Below are positions 1-8,135 of a stretch of 17,455 bases of DNA, in pieces. Source of the stretch: an uncultured Prevotella sp. (lineage in GTDB: Bacteria > Bacteroidota > Bacteroidia > Bacteroidales > Bacteroidaceae); contig UQKO01000054.1 of NCBI GenBank assembly GCA_900541575.1, positions 1 through 17,455 on the forward strand, read 5' to 3'. The notes beneath the pieces were generated by a model that saw only the letters and a program-made list of their open reading frames with translations, did not search any database and was not told the DNA's origin. Each line of letters begins with the position of its first letter. Within the stretch, counting starts at the first letter, position 1. The position numbers and the translations under genes are program-made.

Positions 1-27
1 CGAACCGAATTATCGTGCAAGTCGAAT

Positions 28-86
28 GCAATCAAGCTTGCTTGAATTGCTGAGACGCAGCCGATAATGATGATAAAAGCCCAATG
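28..86 (+). repeat. 59-bp direct repeat, copy 1
   Basis: This stretch matches 292-350 at 56 of 59 positions by eye; the two copies start exactly 264 bp (88 codons) apart. Read in the frame starting at base 2, the sequence is open from the window edge and ends in the peptide QSSLLELLRRSR. It then meets four consecutive stops (TAA TGA TGA TAA, 65-76). It could be the 3' end of a gene cut by the window edge or, more likely given the second copy, a dispersed intergenic repeat. I do not recognise a named family. Confidence 0.85.
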
Positions 87-165
87 AATTCCATAGCAAA
101 TTCATACGTAACACTTCATCTTACCATCAGCGAACGAAGCTATTACCGTCGCTGGATGAGCATCA

Positions 166-241
166 TTTGCTCTGCCGCTGCCGTTCGGTAGCTTTACCGC
201 TGCCGTCCGGTAGAGCTACCGCTGCCGTCCGGCAGAGCAAA
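166..241. repeat. 22-bp tandem repeats inside a large inverted repeat
   Basis: Three tandem 22-bp units (about 175-196, 197-218, 219-240) share the core CCGCTGCCGTCCGG. Units carry an internal inverted repeat (TACCG...CGGTA). The whole array is bounded by a perfect 12-bp inverted repeat, TTTGCTCTGCCG at 166-177 and its complement at 230-241. It can fold as one long imperfect hairpin or as several small ones, and should be structured in either transcript orientation. No T-run follows, so it is not an ordinary terminator. A REP-like or mobile palindromic element is one possibility. Confidence 0.8.
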
Positions 242-291
242 GAATCCTCATTTCAAGATGGACATACGATGATTTCGGAACAGAACGATAA

Positions 292-350
292 GCAATCAAG
301 CTTGCTTGCATTGCTGAGACGCAGCCGATAATGACAATAAAAGCCCAATG
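292..350 (+). repeat. 59-bp direct repeat, copy 2
   Basis: This is the second copy of the 28-86 repeat, with 3 differences. In the same reading frame (open from base 77) it ends QSSLLALLRRSR, then TAA TGA CAA TAA. The ATG of the following small ORF (348-350) is the last three bases of the repeat. That ORF therefore begins at the repeat boundary, as expected if the repeat inserted into or truncated an older gene. Confidence 0.85.
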
Positions 351-788
351 CCGCTCATACTAAATCCGAAACTTATAATCCGTTTGGAGTGCAATGAATA
401 CAACTCTGTATTGACAAAATTCTATGGTTCTGATAAGCGTAATGCTATCTCCTACACCTTGCAGCAAGATGGATTTTATCGACAATCGGCAGCTTCGGGC
501 GTAGTCAACAAATATCTTACTATAAACATAGACTCTACATACTGCATACGCAAGGAGAACGGCGAAACGAGCACATTACCCGCATGGAAGAAAGTTCATG
601 AAGTATTACTCAATTATTTCAACGAACTTTCAACATCAGACTATAATGGCGGCTATATCCAAACACCATGGGTTTACAAGACTTTTGTATTATCAGAAAA
701 ACAAATACGTAATCGCGTGACAATTAGAGACATCTCTACACCAGCGCAAATGGCCTATCAAATAAAAATAGAATCAGAAGTTGCATGA
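348..788 (+). CDS. Hypothetical protein, probable gene remnant
   Basis: This encodes 146 residues of unrecognised function. There is no signal peptide, lipobox or membrane segment, which suggests the true N-terminus is missing. The start codon coincides with the end of a 59-bp repeat, and the frame is open only a few codons further upstream (stop at 315-317). The second half (WKKVHEVLLNYFNEL, then GGYIQTPWVYKTF and IRNRVTIRDIS) looks like an alpha/beta domain ending in a strand that reads YQIKIESE. The stop overlaps the next ORF by four bases (ATGA). Base composition is visibly more A+T-rich than the core genes. It may be a small accessory gene or the C-terminal part of a larger broken one. 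Confidence 0.5.
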   Translation: MPLILNPKLIIRLECNEYNSVLTKFYGSDKRNAISYTLQQDGFYRQSAASGVVNKYLTINIDSTYCIRKENGETSTLPAWKKVHEVLLNYFNELSTSDYNGGYIQTPWVYKTFVLSEKQIRNRVTIRDISTPAQMAYQIKIESEVA

Positions 789-976
789 AATGGAGCAAAA
801 CTCGCAAGGCAACTCAAAATTGGGAACTATCGTCCGAAGGAGATGCCTTGACCTTCATTGTTGACGGAGTTCCTGTTATGAAGACACGCTACATGCCTCT
901 CACATACAGTGGCTTTGGTTTCTATACTTATGGTAAACAAACATTGGAGGTCTCAAATGTAACATTCAATCAATAA
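785..976 (+). CDS. Small hypothetical protein, beta-rich C-terminal fragment
   Basis: This encodes 63 residues starting in an ATGA overlap with the upstream ORF, so the two could be translationally coupled. The pattern WELSSEGDALTFIVDGVPV, then YMPLTYSGFGFYTYGKQTLEVSNVTF, resembles the last strands of a concanavalin/LamG-like beta-sandwich, where a glycine-rich turn precedes a final strand ending in a V-x-F motif. That resemblance is from pattern only. At 63 residues it is too short for a whole such domain, so it may be the tail of a decayed gene. No promoter is visible. Confidence 0.45.
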   Translation: MKWSKTRKATQNWELSSEGDALTFIVDGVPVMKTRYMPLTYSGFGFYTYGKQTLEVSNVTFNQ

Positions 977-1093
977 TTAGGCTATCTTATCATCGAATTT
1001 TAGTCGGTAGCCCTACCCTGTTATGGGGACATACGTAAACCGAGCATGAGAATTCGGGATATTTCCCTCTCTCCCACTCCGCTATAAATAATG

Positions 1094-1133
1094 CTGCGGG
1101 CTGAAACTCTCCGACGAGAGTTTCAGCCCGCAG
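1094..1133. terminator. Bidirectional hairpin between convergent genes
   Basis: A perfect 18-bp inverted repeat (1094-1111 with 1116-1133) closes a 4-nt CGAC loop. It lies between the plus-strand ORF ending at 976 and the minus-strand arginine decarboxylase ending at 1205. The minus-strand side is followed by an A/T-rich tract (ATTATTTATAG) and the plus-strand side by TTTGATT. A weaker 6-bp hairpin (1161-1175) sits nearer speA. This is best read as a shared terminator. Confidence 0.75.
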
Positions 1134-1204
1134 TTTGATTGAGAGAAGAACGACAGAGCGTCGCTCACGGAGCGAGAGAAATGGAGATTTTTGTGAGGTA
1201 AGAG

Positions 1205-3097
1205 TTATTCCAAATATGTGTAGCCATAGAGGCCCGAGCGATAGTTGGAGATAAATTCCTTGCCCTCTTCGATGGTGATCTTTCCCTCTTTCACGGCTTT
1301 GCTCACCCATGCTTCGAGACGACGTACGAGACGCTTAGGGTCATACTGTACGTATTCCAACACATCGGCTACGGTCTCACCGTCGATAGTTTTATCAATG
1401 CTATATCCATCTTCGTCTACTGTGACGTGTACGGCGTTGGTATCGCCAAAAAGATTGTGCATATTGCCCAGGATCTCTTGATAAGCACCTACAAGGAATA
1501 CACCTATATAATAGTGCTCGCCCTCGCGGAAACTATGAAGCGGAAGATAAGACGTCTGCTGATTGTAGTTGACATAGGCCGAGATTTTACCATCGGAGTC
1601 GCAGGTGATGTCCTGCAAGGTGGCCGACACGGTGGGTTTTTCGTTCAATCGCTCAATGGGCATGATAGGGAAAAGTTGGTCGATGCCCCAAGAGTCGGGA
1701 AGCGACTGAAAGAGCGAAAAGTTGCAGAAGTACTTGTCGGCCATCATCTTGTCGAGCGTGCGAAGCTCATCGGGCACATGCTTCTGATGGTGTGCCAACT
1801 CGCTAATCTCGCGCGTGATGCTCCAATAGAGGCTCTCTATCTGTGCACGCGTCTTGAGGTCGATAATACCATGACGGAAGAGGTCGAGTGCTTCGTCGCG
1901 AATATCCTGTGCATCGTGCCAGTCCTCGAGCATGGAACGGGGAGAAAGCTTGTCCCAAATTTCCGTGAGGTCGTGAACGAGTTGATGGTCTTGCTCTGTG
2001 GGATGGAAATTCTCGTCCATATGGGGCATGCTCACGCTCTCCATCACGTCGACCACGAGCACGGAATGATGAGCCGTCAGCGAACGTCCACCTTCGGTAA
2101 TGAGGTTGGGATGAGGAATGTGATTCTTATTGGCCGCATCAACGAAGGTGTATACGCAGTCGTTGACATACTCCTGAATGGAATAGTTGACGGAACTCTC
2201 GGAATTGCTAGAGCGTGTGCCGTCATAGTCCACTCCAAGGCCACCACCACAGTCGACGAACTCGATGTTGAATCCCATGGCATGGAGTTGCACGTAGAAT
2301 TGCGACGCTTCACGAAGAGCCGTGCTGATGCGTCGGATTTTTGTGATTTGCGATCCAATGTGGAAGTGGATAAGCTTCAAACAGTCGTGCATGCCCATCT
2401 CGTCGAGCATCTGCAAGGCTTGGAGCAATTCTGATGAGTTAAGTCCAAACTTCGAGGCGTCGCCTCCGCTCTCTTGCCACTTGCCCGTACCACTAGCTGC
2501 GAGCTTGATACGTATACCCAGGTTGGGGCGAACACCGAGTTTCTCAGCCGTTTGGGCGATAGTGATGAGTTCGGGAAGTTTCTCTACAACGAGGAACACG
2601 CGCTTGCCCATCTTCTGTCCGAGCAGAGCTAACTCAATAAAGTTTTGATCCTTATGGCCATTACAAATAATGAGGCTATCTGAATCCATATTAGTGGCTA
2701 GCACAGCATGAAGTTCGGGTTTTGAACCAGCTTCGAGTCCAAGGTTGTATTTTTTTCCGTGGCTGATGATTTCCTCCACGACGGGACGCATCTGGTTCAC
2801 CTTGATGGGATAGATAATAAAGTGTTCGGCCTTATAATCGTATTCTTCAGCAGCCTTATTAAAGCACTCCGAAGTCTTCTCGATACGATTGTCGAGGATG
2901 TCGGGGAAACGTAGCAACACGGGAGCCGTGATGTCGCGCGAGGCGAGGTCGTCTACCACTTCTTTTAGGTCGATCTTCACACCATCCTTGCGTGGCGACA
3001 CGTAGGCATGGCCTTTATCATTGATGCCGAAGTAGTTGACACCCCAGCCCTTTATGTTGTAGAGTTCTTCAGAATCTTCAATTCTCCATTTACGCAT
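1205..3097 (-). CDS. speA: Biosynthetic arginine decarboxylase
   Basis: A 630-residue PLP enzyme of the fold-III SpeA family, which decarboxylates arginine to agmatine, the first step of the agmatine route to putrescine. The PLP-binding lysine is K99 in YPIKVNQ. The barrel carries IHFHIGSQ (243-250), the phosphate-binding glycine loop VDCGGGLGVDYDG (281-293) and EGGRSLTAHHS (335-345). The C-terminal catalytic cysteine is probably C499 in DITCDSDG, after the family stretch SLPDSWGIDQLFP. Length and N-terminus match the family, and no alternative start is needed. The gene ends at a convergent hairpin. No TAnnTTTG promoter is visible in the 146 bp upstream, which also contains the aroK terminator hairpin. 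Confidence 0.96.
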   Translation of the reverse strand: MRKWRIEDSEELYNIKGWGVNYFGINDKGHAYVSPRKDGVKIDLKEVVDDLASRDITAPVLLRFPDILDNRIEKTSECFNKAAEEYDYKAEHFIIYPIKVNQMRPVVEEIISHGKKYNLGLEAGSKPELHAVLATNMDSDSLIICNGHKDQNFIELALLGQKMGKRVFLVVEKLPELITIAQTAEKLGVRPNLGIRIKLAASGTGKWQESGGDASKFGLNSSELLQALQMLDEMGMHDCLKLIHFHIGSQITKIRRISTALREASQFYVQLHAMGFNIEFVDCGGGLGVDYDGTRSSNSESSVNYSIQEYVNDCVYTFVDAANKNHIPHPNLITEGGRSLTAHHSVLVVDVMESVSMPHMDENFHPTEQDHQLVHDLTEIWDKLSPRSMLEDWHDAQDIRDEALDLFRHGIIDLKTRAQIESLYWSITREISELAHHQKHVPDELRTLDKMMADKYFCNFSLFQSLPDSWGIDQLFPIMPIERLNEKPTVSATLQDITCDSDGKISAYVNYNQQTSYLPLHSFREGEHYYIGVFLVGAYQEILGNMHNLFGDTNAVHVTVDEDGYSIDKTIDGETVADVLEYVQYDPKRLVRRLEAWVSKAVKEGKITIEEGKEFISNYRSGLYGYTYLE

Positions 3098-3128
3098 GGC
3101 AGAGTTGTTTGTATAATGATTTAGGAAA

Positions 3129-3162
3129 AGCGCGCCTCGAGGGATGATTGGCGAAGCGCGCT
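3129..3162 (-). terminator. Intrinsic terminator after aroK
   Basis: Inverted repeat AGCGCGC (3129-3135) / GCGCGCT (3156-3162) with a 20-nt loop, in which a smaller CGCC/GGCG pairing is possible. Read on the minus strand, the hairpin is followed at once by a short T-run (TTTTCCTAAAT). It lies 82 bp past the aroK stop and 32 bp before the speA start, where a terminator for the topA-aroK unit is expected. Confidence 0.6.
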
Positions 3163-3243
3163 ATAGGAACTATTTATGAATGGATAGCAGAGCACATACA
3201 AGAGATAGACTTGTGTTGTCTCTGAGAAGTAAATGCCTAATGC

Positions 3244-3768
3244 TTAGGGTATCATGTCGCAGATATGATCTACCACTATATCTATTTTATCGAAGGAGTC
3301 GAGTACATTGACATCAACCACGTGGCGTGCTTTTTCATAGAAAGGCTCTCGTTCGGTGAGTTGCTCAGCAACGAAAGTACGAAGTTCTTCAGGCGTTTTG
3401 TCCTTGAGTAGCGGACGTTCTCCGCGACTCATGCTCAAGTGTTGCAGGATGGTCTCGGGCGAAGCTTTGAGATAAAACACCTGTCCCACATGATTCATGT
3501 AGTCCATATTGTCGAAGAAACAAGGAGTGCCTCCACCACAGGAGACAACTACATTTTCAAACTCCGCCACTTCATGGAGCATGCGGCGTTCGAGATCGCG
3601 AAAGTGGGCTTCTCCCTTCTCAGCAAAGATTTGGCTCACTTTGGTATGGAATCTCTCCTCGATATACCAATCAAGGTCGTAGAAAGTAGACCCTAGACGC
3701 TTTGCGAGTGCACGTCCCACGGTAGTCTTTCCTACGCACATATAACCTGTCAGGATGATACTCTGCAT
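3244..3768 (-). CDS. aroK: Shikimate kinase
   Basis: A 174-residue P-loop kinase that phosphorylates shikimate at the 3-hydroxyl with ATP, in the shikimate pathway to aromatic amino acids. Visible motifs are Walker A GYMCVGKT (8-15), the shikimate-binding D33 in DLDWYIE and R57 in FRDLE, the glycine loop CGGGTP (77-82), and the lid RGERPLL (115-121) with R118. R140 in TEREPFY matches the C-terminal conserved arginine. The length is typical. The start lies only 8 bp after the topA stop, so the two are almost certainly cotranscribed; topA-aroK is a pairing of neighbours, not a functional pathway. The aroK and aroL products are not distinguishable here. Confidence 0.95.
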   Translation of the reverse strand: MQSIILTGYMCVGKTTVGRALAKRLGSTFYDLDWYIEERFHTKVSQIFAEKGEAHFRDLERRMLHEVAEFENVVVSCGGGTPCFFDNMDYMNHVGQVFYLKASPETILQHLSMSRGERPLLKDKTPEELRTFVAEQLTEREPFYEKARHVVDVNVLDSFDKIDIVVDHICDMIP

Positions 3769-3776
3769 ATTCGTCG

Positions 3777-6146
3777 TTACTTTTTGCGTGCACGCGAGCG
3801 TGCGGTAGGTTTCTTGGCTTCGGCCTCAATGATTTGCTTACACTCTTCGAGTGAGAGTTCGGCAGCGCGGTCGGCGTCTTTTTTGGGTATCTTATAATTT
3901 TTCCCTTTATAGGCGATATAAGGTCCCCATCGACCAGCACGTACTTCAAGCTCTGGTTCTTCAGCAAATTGCTTTAGATGACTTGCGGCTTCTTTTTCGC
4001 GCTTCTCCTTGATGAGTTCGATGGCACGCTCTAGGGTGATATCCATGGGATTTTCGCCTTTAGGTATAGATACGTACGACTTTCCTATTTGCACGTAGGG
4101 TCCAAAGCGCCCCACATTGGCTTTGAGCGTTTGTCCCTCAAATTCGCCTAGGGTGCGAGGTAGTTTGAAGAGTTCTAGAGCCTCATCAAGCGTGATAGTC
4201 TCAATGCTTTGTCCTTTGGCAAGGTTAGCAAAGCGTGGTTTCTCTTCATCGCTGGGCAAGCCTATCTGCGCCACAGGACCGAATCGGCCTATCTTTACAC
4301 TTACGGGCTTACCACTTTGTGGATCCGTACCTAACTCGCGTTCGCCCACCCTATGTTCGGTCTTCTCGTTAAGAATGCGCTCCACCTGCGGCTCAAAATC
4401 CTTGTAGAAGTCACTGATGAGCTGAGTCCAGTTTTCTTTTCCCTCGGCCACTTCGTCGAATTGCTTCTCTACGTTGGCCGTAAAATTATAGTCCATTATT
4501 TCGGGAAAATACTCCATCAAGAAGTCGTTCACCACGAGCCCTGTATCGGTAGGCACAAGTTTTCCGCGATTAGATCCCACTTTTTCTGTAAGCGTTTCAT
4601 CGACTATACCATTCTCACTGAGAGAGAGTTGGTTATAGCTACGGGAAGTGCCTTCACTTTCGCCTTTCGCCACGTATTCACGTTGTTGAATGGTAGAGAT
4701 AGTAGGAGCGTAAGTCGACGGACGGCCGATGCCCAACTCCTCGAGTTTATGAACAAGTGAGGCTTCTGTGTATCGGGCAGGTTGTTGGGTAAACCGCTGC
4801 TGGGCCACCACTTCGCGGCGGGCAATTTCCTGTCCCTTTTGCATGGGAGGGAGTAGGTGGCTATCGTCCTGCGGATTATCGTCGTCGCCTTGACTTTCTC
4901 GATATACACGCAAGAATCCATCGAAGCGAACAACTTCACCCGTTGCCTGGAATATCTTGTGACTTTCGTTAGCAGAAGCAATATTTGTCTCTTCGCCAAC
5001 CACTTCGATGCTCACCGTGGTGCGTTCCAACTGCGCATCGGCCATTTGGCAAGCAATGGTGCGCTTCCATATCAGCTCGTAAAGGCGCTTTGCGCGAGCA
5101 TCGCCCGTGATAGTTTGACGCGTCATGTCTGTGGGACGAATGGCTTCGTGAGCCTCCTGAGCTCCCTTTGAATGTGTATGATAAGTGCGACGCTGATGGT
5201 ATTCCTTACCCATGGTCTCGGTGATAAGCGGACCGCAGCTATTAAGGCAAAGGTCCGACAGATTCATCGAGTCGGTTCGCATATAAGTTATCAATCCCGA
5301 CTCGTACAGTCCTTGTGCCACACGCATGGTCAGAGCCACGGGGTAGCCCAGCTTGCGGGCTGCTTCTTGTTGCAGCGTGGAAGTGGTGAAAGGGGGAGCG
5401 GGTGTGCGGTGAGCGGGACGCGTCACAATATCGCTTATACAAAACTTTGCACCTTGGCATTGCAGAAGGAAAGCCTCCGCTTCATTCTTCGTACTAAATC
5501 GTTGATTGAGTTCGGCCTTGAGCACGGCAGCAGGGGCACCATCTCTTGCAGGAACAGTAAATAGCGCCGTGACACGATAAGCGCTTTCGGCCTTAAATTG
5601 CTGAATCTCGCGTTCGCGCTCCACGATAAGTCTTACGGCTACACTCTGCACGCGCCCTGCCGAGAGACTCGGACGCACCTTTCGCCAAAGTACAGGCGAT
5701 ATTTTAAAGCCCACCAGACGATCGAGTACGCGGCGAGCTTGCTGTGCATCGACGAGGTTTAGATCGATATGTCGTGGATGCTGAATGGCCGAGAGGATAG
5801 CAGGCTTTGTTATTTCATGGAACACGATGCGGCGAGTTTCCTGGGGGTCGAGTCCCAACACCTCAGCCAAGTGCCATGAGATAGCTTCTCCTTCACGATC
5901 TTCATCGGATGCGAGCCATACCGCCTCCGACTTTTTGGCCTGTGCACGGAGATCACTCACCACGTGTTTCTTGTCGGCCGGTATCTCATATTGAGGTTCG
6001 AACGTATTGAGGTCTACGCCAAAGTTCTTCTTCTTGAGGTCACGAATATGTCCATAACTAGACATCACTTTATAGTCGGAGCCCAAAAATTTTTCGATGG
6101 TCTTTGCTTTAGCCGGAGACTCTACGATTACTAAGTTCTTCTGCAT
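3777..6146 (-). CDS. topA: DNA topoisomerase I (type IA)
   Basis: This 789-residue enzyme relaxes negative supercoils by nicking one strand through a 5'-phosphotyrosine. The Toprim domain opens with VESPAKAKTIEKFLG (E9) and carries the metal-binding DEDRE (81-85). The core holds QARRVLDRLVGFKISPVLW (136-154), SAGRVQSVAVRL (162-173) and the catalytic tyrosine Y288 in LITYMRTDSMNLS. Instead of cysteine zinc fingers, the C-terminus has at least three Topo_C-type repeats (VKIGRFGP, ANVGRFGPYVQIG, RAGRWGPYIAYKG) and ends in a basic tail rich in K and R. This zinc-free form fits Bacteroidetes. It is first in a unit with aroK and has its own promoter. Confidence 0.97.
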   Translation of the reverse strand: MQKNLVIVESPAKAKTIEKFLGSDYKVMSSYGHIRDLKKKNFGVDLNTFEPQYEIPADKKHVVSDLRAQAKKSEAVWLASDEDREGEAISWHLAEVLGLDPQETRRIVFHEITKPAILSAIQHPRHIDLNLVDAQQARRVLDRLVGFKISPVLWRKVRPSLSAGRVQSVAVRLIVEREREIQQFKAESAYRVTALFTVPARDGAPAAVLKAELNQRFSTKNEAEAFLLQCQGAKFCISDIVTRPAHRTPAPPFTTSTLQQEAARKLGYPVALTMRVAQGLYESGLITYMRTDSMNLSDLCLNSCGPLITETMGKEYHQRRTYHTHSKGAQEAHEAIRPTDMTRQTITGDARAKRLYELIWKRTIACQMADAQLERTTVSIEVVGEETNIASANESHKIFQATGEVVRFDGFLRVYRESQGDDDNPQDDSHLLPPMQKGQEIARREVVAQQRFTQQPARYTEASLVHKLEELGIGRPSTYAPTISTIQQREYVAKGESEGTSRSYNQLSLSENGIVDETLTEKVGSNRGKLVPTDTGLVVNDFLMEYFPEIMDYNFTANVEKQFDEVAEGKENWTQLISDFYKDFEPQVERILNEKTEHRVGERELGTDPQSGKPVSVKIGRFGPVAQIGLPSDEEKPRFANLAKGQSIETITLDEALELFKLPRTLGEFEGQTLKANVGRFGPYVQIGKSYVSIPKGENPMDITLERAIELIKEKREKEAASHLKQFAEEPELEVRAGRWGPYIAYKGKNYKIPKKDADRAAELSLEECKQIIEAEAKKPTARSRARKK

Positions 6147-6165
6147 AAATTATTGTTTGATGGTG

Positions 6166-6196
6166 CAAAAGTAGTGCAAGGCGAGAGAAATACAAA
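6166..6196 (-). promoter_or_regulatory. topA promoter, Bacteroidetes -33/-7 type
   Basis: On the minus strand, TTTG (6193-6196) is followed after 19 nt by TACTTTTG (6166-6173), matching the Bacteroidetes consensus TTTG-N19-20-TAnnTTTG. Transcription would start near 6160, giving a leader of about 15 nt before the topA ATG at 6146. Confidence 0.75.
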
Positions 6197-6218
6197 ATAA
6201 AAAGACTCTTTTTACACA

Positions 6219-6255
6219 CTCAATGCCCTCAAGCTTTGGTGCTGAGGGCATTGAG
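6219..6255. terminator. Hairpin after rnhB
   Basis: A perfect 13-bp inverted repeat (6219-6231 with 6243-6255) and an 11-nt loop lie between the rnhB stop and the topA promoter. On the minus strand the following sequence (TGTGTAAAAAG) is not T-rich, while the plus-strand side is (GCATTTTTATTTAATT). By position it should end the suf-rnhB transcript, but the tail is weak. Confidence 0.5.
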
Positions 6256-6289
6256 GGAAGCATTTTTATTTAATTAGGAGCCTCTACTT

Positions 6290-6895
6290 CTATTTTGCAA
6301 AGGGTAGTTGCTGCTCGCCTAGTCCGCTGAAAGAAAGGCGATGATAAGGCGTAAGGCCATGTTCTATTATACCTCGACGGTGTGCTAGGGTGGGATACCC
6401 TGCATTGTGATCCCATCCATAATAAGGATATTCCTTATGGAGGGCATGCATATAGTCGTCGCGATAAGTCTTTGCAAGGATAGAGGCGGCAGCGATGGAG
6501 AGGTATTTTCCGTCGCCCTTCACAATGGTTTGATGAGGTAGGTCACGATAAGGCTTAAAGCGGTTGCCATCCACGATGACATACTTTGGACGCACTTCGA
6601 GTTGATCGAGCGCACGATGCATGGCAAGGATGGAAGCATTTAAGATATTGATTTCGTCGATTTCCTGAGGTGTGACCACTCCTACAGCCCAGGCCAAGGC
6701 ATCACGCTTCACAATCTCACGCAATTCATAGCGACGCTTTGCTGTGAGTTTTTTTGAGTCATTGAGCTCAGCATTTTGATAATCGGGCGCAAAAATCACG
6801 GCAGCTGCGTATACGCTTCCAGCTAGGCAGCCTCTGCCTGCTTCGTCGCAACCAGCTTCGAGCAGTCCTTCCTTATTATATAGAGAAGATAACAT
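6290..6895 (-). CDS. rnhB: Ribonuclease HII
   Basis: A 201-residue endonuclease that cuts the RNA strand of RNA-DNA hybrids, including single ribonucleotides in DNA. The N-terminal motif is CDEAGRGCLAG (16-26), with catalytic D17 and E18 and the GRG loop that reads the ribose 2'-OH. LNDSKKL (44-50), VIVDGNRF (106-113; D109), KGDGKYLSIAAASILAKTYRD (126-146; D128 likely the fourth metal ligand) complete the family pattern. The length is typical for bacterial RNase HII. The gene starts 25 bp after the sufS stop with no promoter motif between, so it is probably the last gene of the suf transcript. A hairpin follows it. Confidence 0.95.
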   Translation of the reverse strand: MLSSLYNKEGLLEAGCDEAGRGCLAGSVYAAAVIFAPDYQNAELNDSKKLTAKRRYELREIVKRDALAWAVGVVTPQEIDEINILNASILAMHRALDQLEVRPKYVIVDGNRFKPYRDLPHQTIVKGDGKYLSIAAASILAKTYRDDYMHALHKEYPYYGWDHNAGYPTLAHRRGIIEHGLTPYHRLSFSGLGEQQLPFAK

Positions 6896-6920
6896 GAAAA
6901 GTAGGATTTTCCGTAAAAGC

Positions 6921-8135
6921 CTAAAACATTTTTCTTACTCGGTCGATTCCTGCCACGAGAGCATCTACCTCGGCACGTGTGTTGTAGAGGGCGAATGAGG
7001 CACGAGCCATGCCTTCCACCCCACACCGCTGCATGAGCGGCTGCGCACAATGGTGTCCCGTACGAATGGCTATACCCAAACGATCGAGTAACGTACCAAG
7101 GTCGAGGGGATGGATGTTGCCCACATTGAAAGATATCACAGCATCCTTATCCTGTGTTGTACCGAAGAGATGCATTTGGGGGATTAGCTGCATTTGCTCC
7201 ATGGCATAGCGAGTGAGATCGGTCTCGTGGGCATGGATTTGATCCATGCCTAGATGCGACACGTAGTTGAGTGCCACAGCTAGAGCATGAGAACCTACAT
7301 AATCGGGGGTGCCTGCCTCAAACTTGAAAGGCAAGCGCTCATAAGTAGTCCGATCGAAGCTTACTCGAGCTATCATTTCGCCACCTCCCTGATAGGGGGG
7401 CATCTGGTCAAGCAGCGACTCACGTCCATAAAGCACGCCTATTCCCGTAGGACCATATACTTTATGTCCGCTGAATACAAGGAAATCGCAATCCATATCT
7501 TGCACGTCTACCGCGAAATGAGGAACGCTCTGTGCCCCATCCACGAGAATGTGGGCGCCATGAGCATGGGCTATTTGAGCCATCTGCTTCACAGGGTTAA
7601 TAGTGCCAAGCACATTGCTCACCTGGGCCACACATACCAAACGAGTATGCGGAGTGAAAAGTTGCTCATAGGCTTCAAGGTCGAGATGACCCGCATCGTC
7701 CATCGGAACGACCTTAATAACTATGCCTGTGCGCTCACGCAAAAATTGCCATGGAACGATGTTGCTATGATGCTCCATCACGGTGAGTATCACCTCGTCG
7801 CCTTCGTGGAGGAAGGCTTGACCATAAGAGGCAGCCACAAGGTTTAGACTCTCTGTGGTGCCGCGAGTGAAGACGACTTCTGCTGTGGTGCGAGCGTTGA
7901 TAAACTTGCGCACCGTTTCGCGAGCTGCTTCGTGCAGATCGGTGGCCTGCTGAGATAGGAAGTGTACACCGCGATGCACGTTGGCATTGACGGAGTAGTA
8001 TTCATTCGTAATAGCCTCCACCACCGCGCGTGGTTTCTGCGTGGTAGCAGCATTGTCGAGATAGACGAGCGGACGCTTATATACCTCGCGACCGAGTATG
8101 GGAAAGTCCTCGCGGACGGCGGATATGTCGTACAT
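6921..8135 (-). CDS. sufS: Cysteine desulfurase SufS
   Basis: A 404-residue class V PLP aminotransferase-fold enzyme that takes sulfur from cysteine as a persulfide and supplies the SUF Fe-S scaffold. The N-terminus has the family YLDNAATTQKP (25-35). The PLP lysine is K225 in SGHKVYGPTG, the cofactor aspartate/glutamine pair is in VDGAQSVPH (198-206), and the persulfide cysteine is C363 in TGHHCAQPLM. The short active-site loop and the RASFALYNT ending (378-386) mark the group II (SufS/CsdA) type rather than IscS. It lies downstream of sufC and sufD in the same orientation, after a 156-bp gap. No separate SufE or SufU gene is in the window. Confidence 0.95.
   Translation of the reverse strand: MYDISAVREDFPILGREVYKRPLVYLDNAATTQKPRAVVEAITNEYYSVNANVHRGVHFLSQQATDLHEAARETVRKFINARTTAEVVFTRGTTESLNLVAASYGQAFLHEGDEVILTVMEHHSNIVPWQFLRERTGIVIKVVPMDDAGHLDLEAYEQLFTPHTRLVCVAQVSNVLGTINPVKQMAQIAHAHGAHILVDGAQSVPHFAVDVQDMDCDFLVFSGHKVYGPTGIGVLYGRESLLDQMPPYQGGGEMIARVSFDRTTYERLPFKFEAGTPDYVGSHALAVALNYVSHLGMDQIHAHETDLTRYAMEQMQLIPQMHLFGTTQDKDAVISFNVGNIHPLDLGTLLDRLGIAIRTGHHCAQPLMQRCGVEGMARASFALYNTRAEVDALVAGIDRVRKMF

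Noticed and set aside
175..240. 22-bp tandem units as a CRISPR array
   Set aside because: The units abut without spacers, there are only three, and no cas gene is near.
990..1310. 106-codon minus-strand open frame at the speA 3' end
   Set aside because: It runs through the perfect terminator hairpin at 1094-1133 and overlaps the C-terminal part of speA in another frame.
1427..2434. 335-codon plus-strand open frame opposite speA
   Set aside because: It lies wholly antisense to a clear SpeA, shows no family motif and has low-complexity composition. It reflects the codon bias of the real gene.
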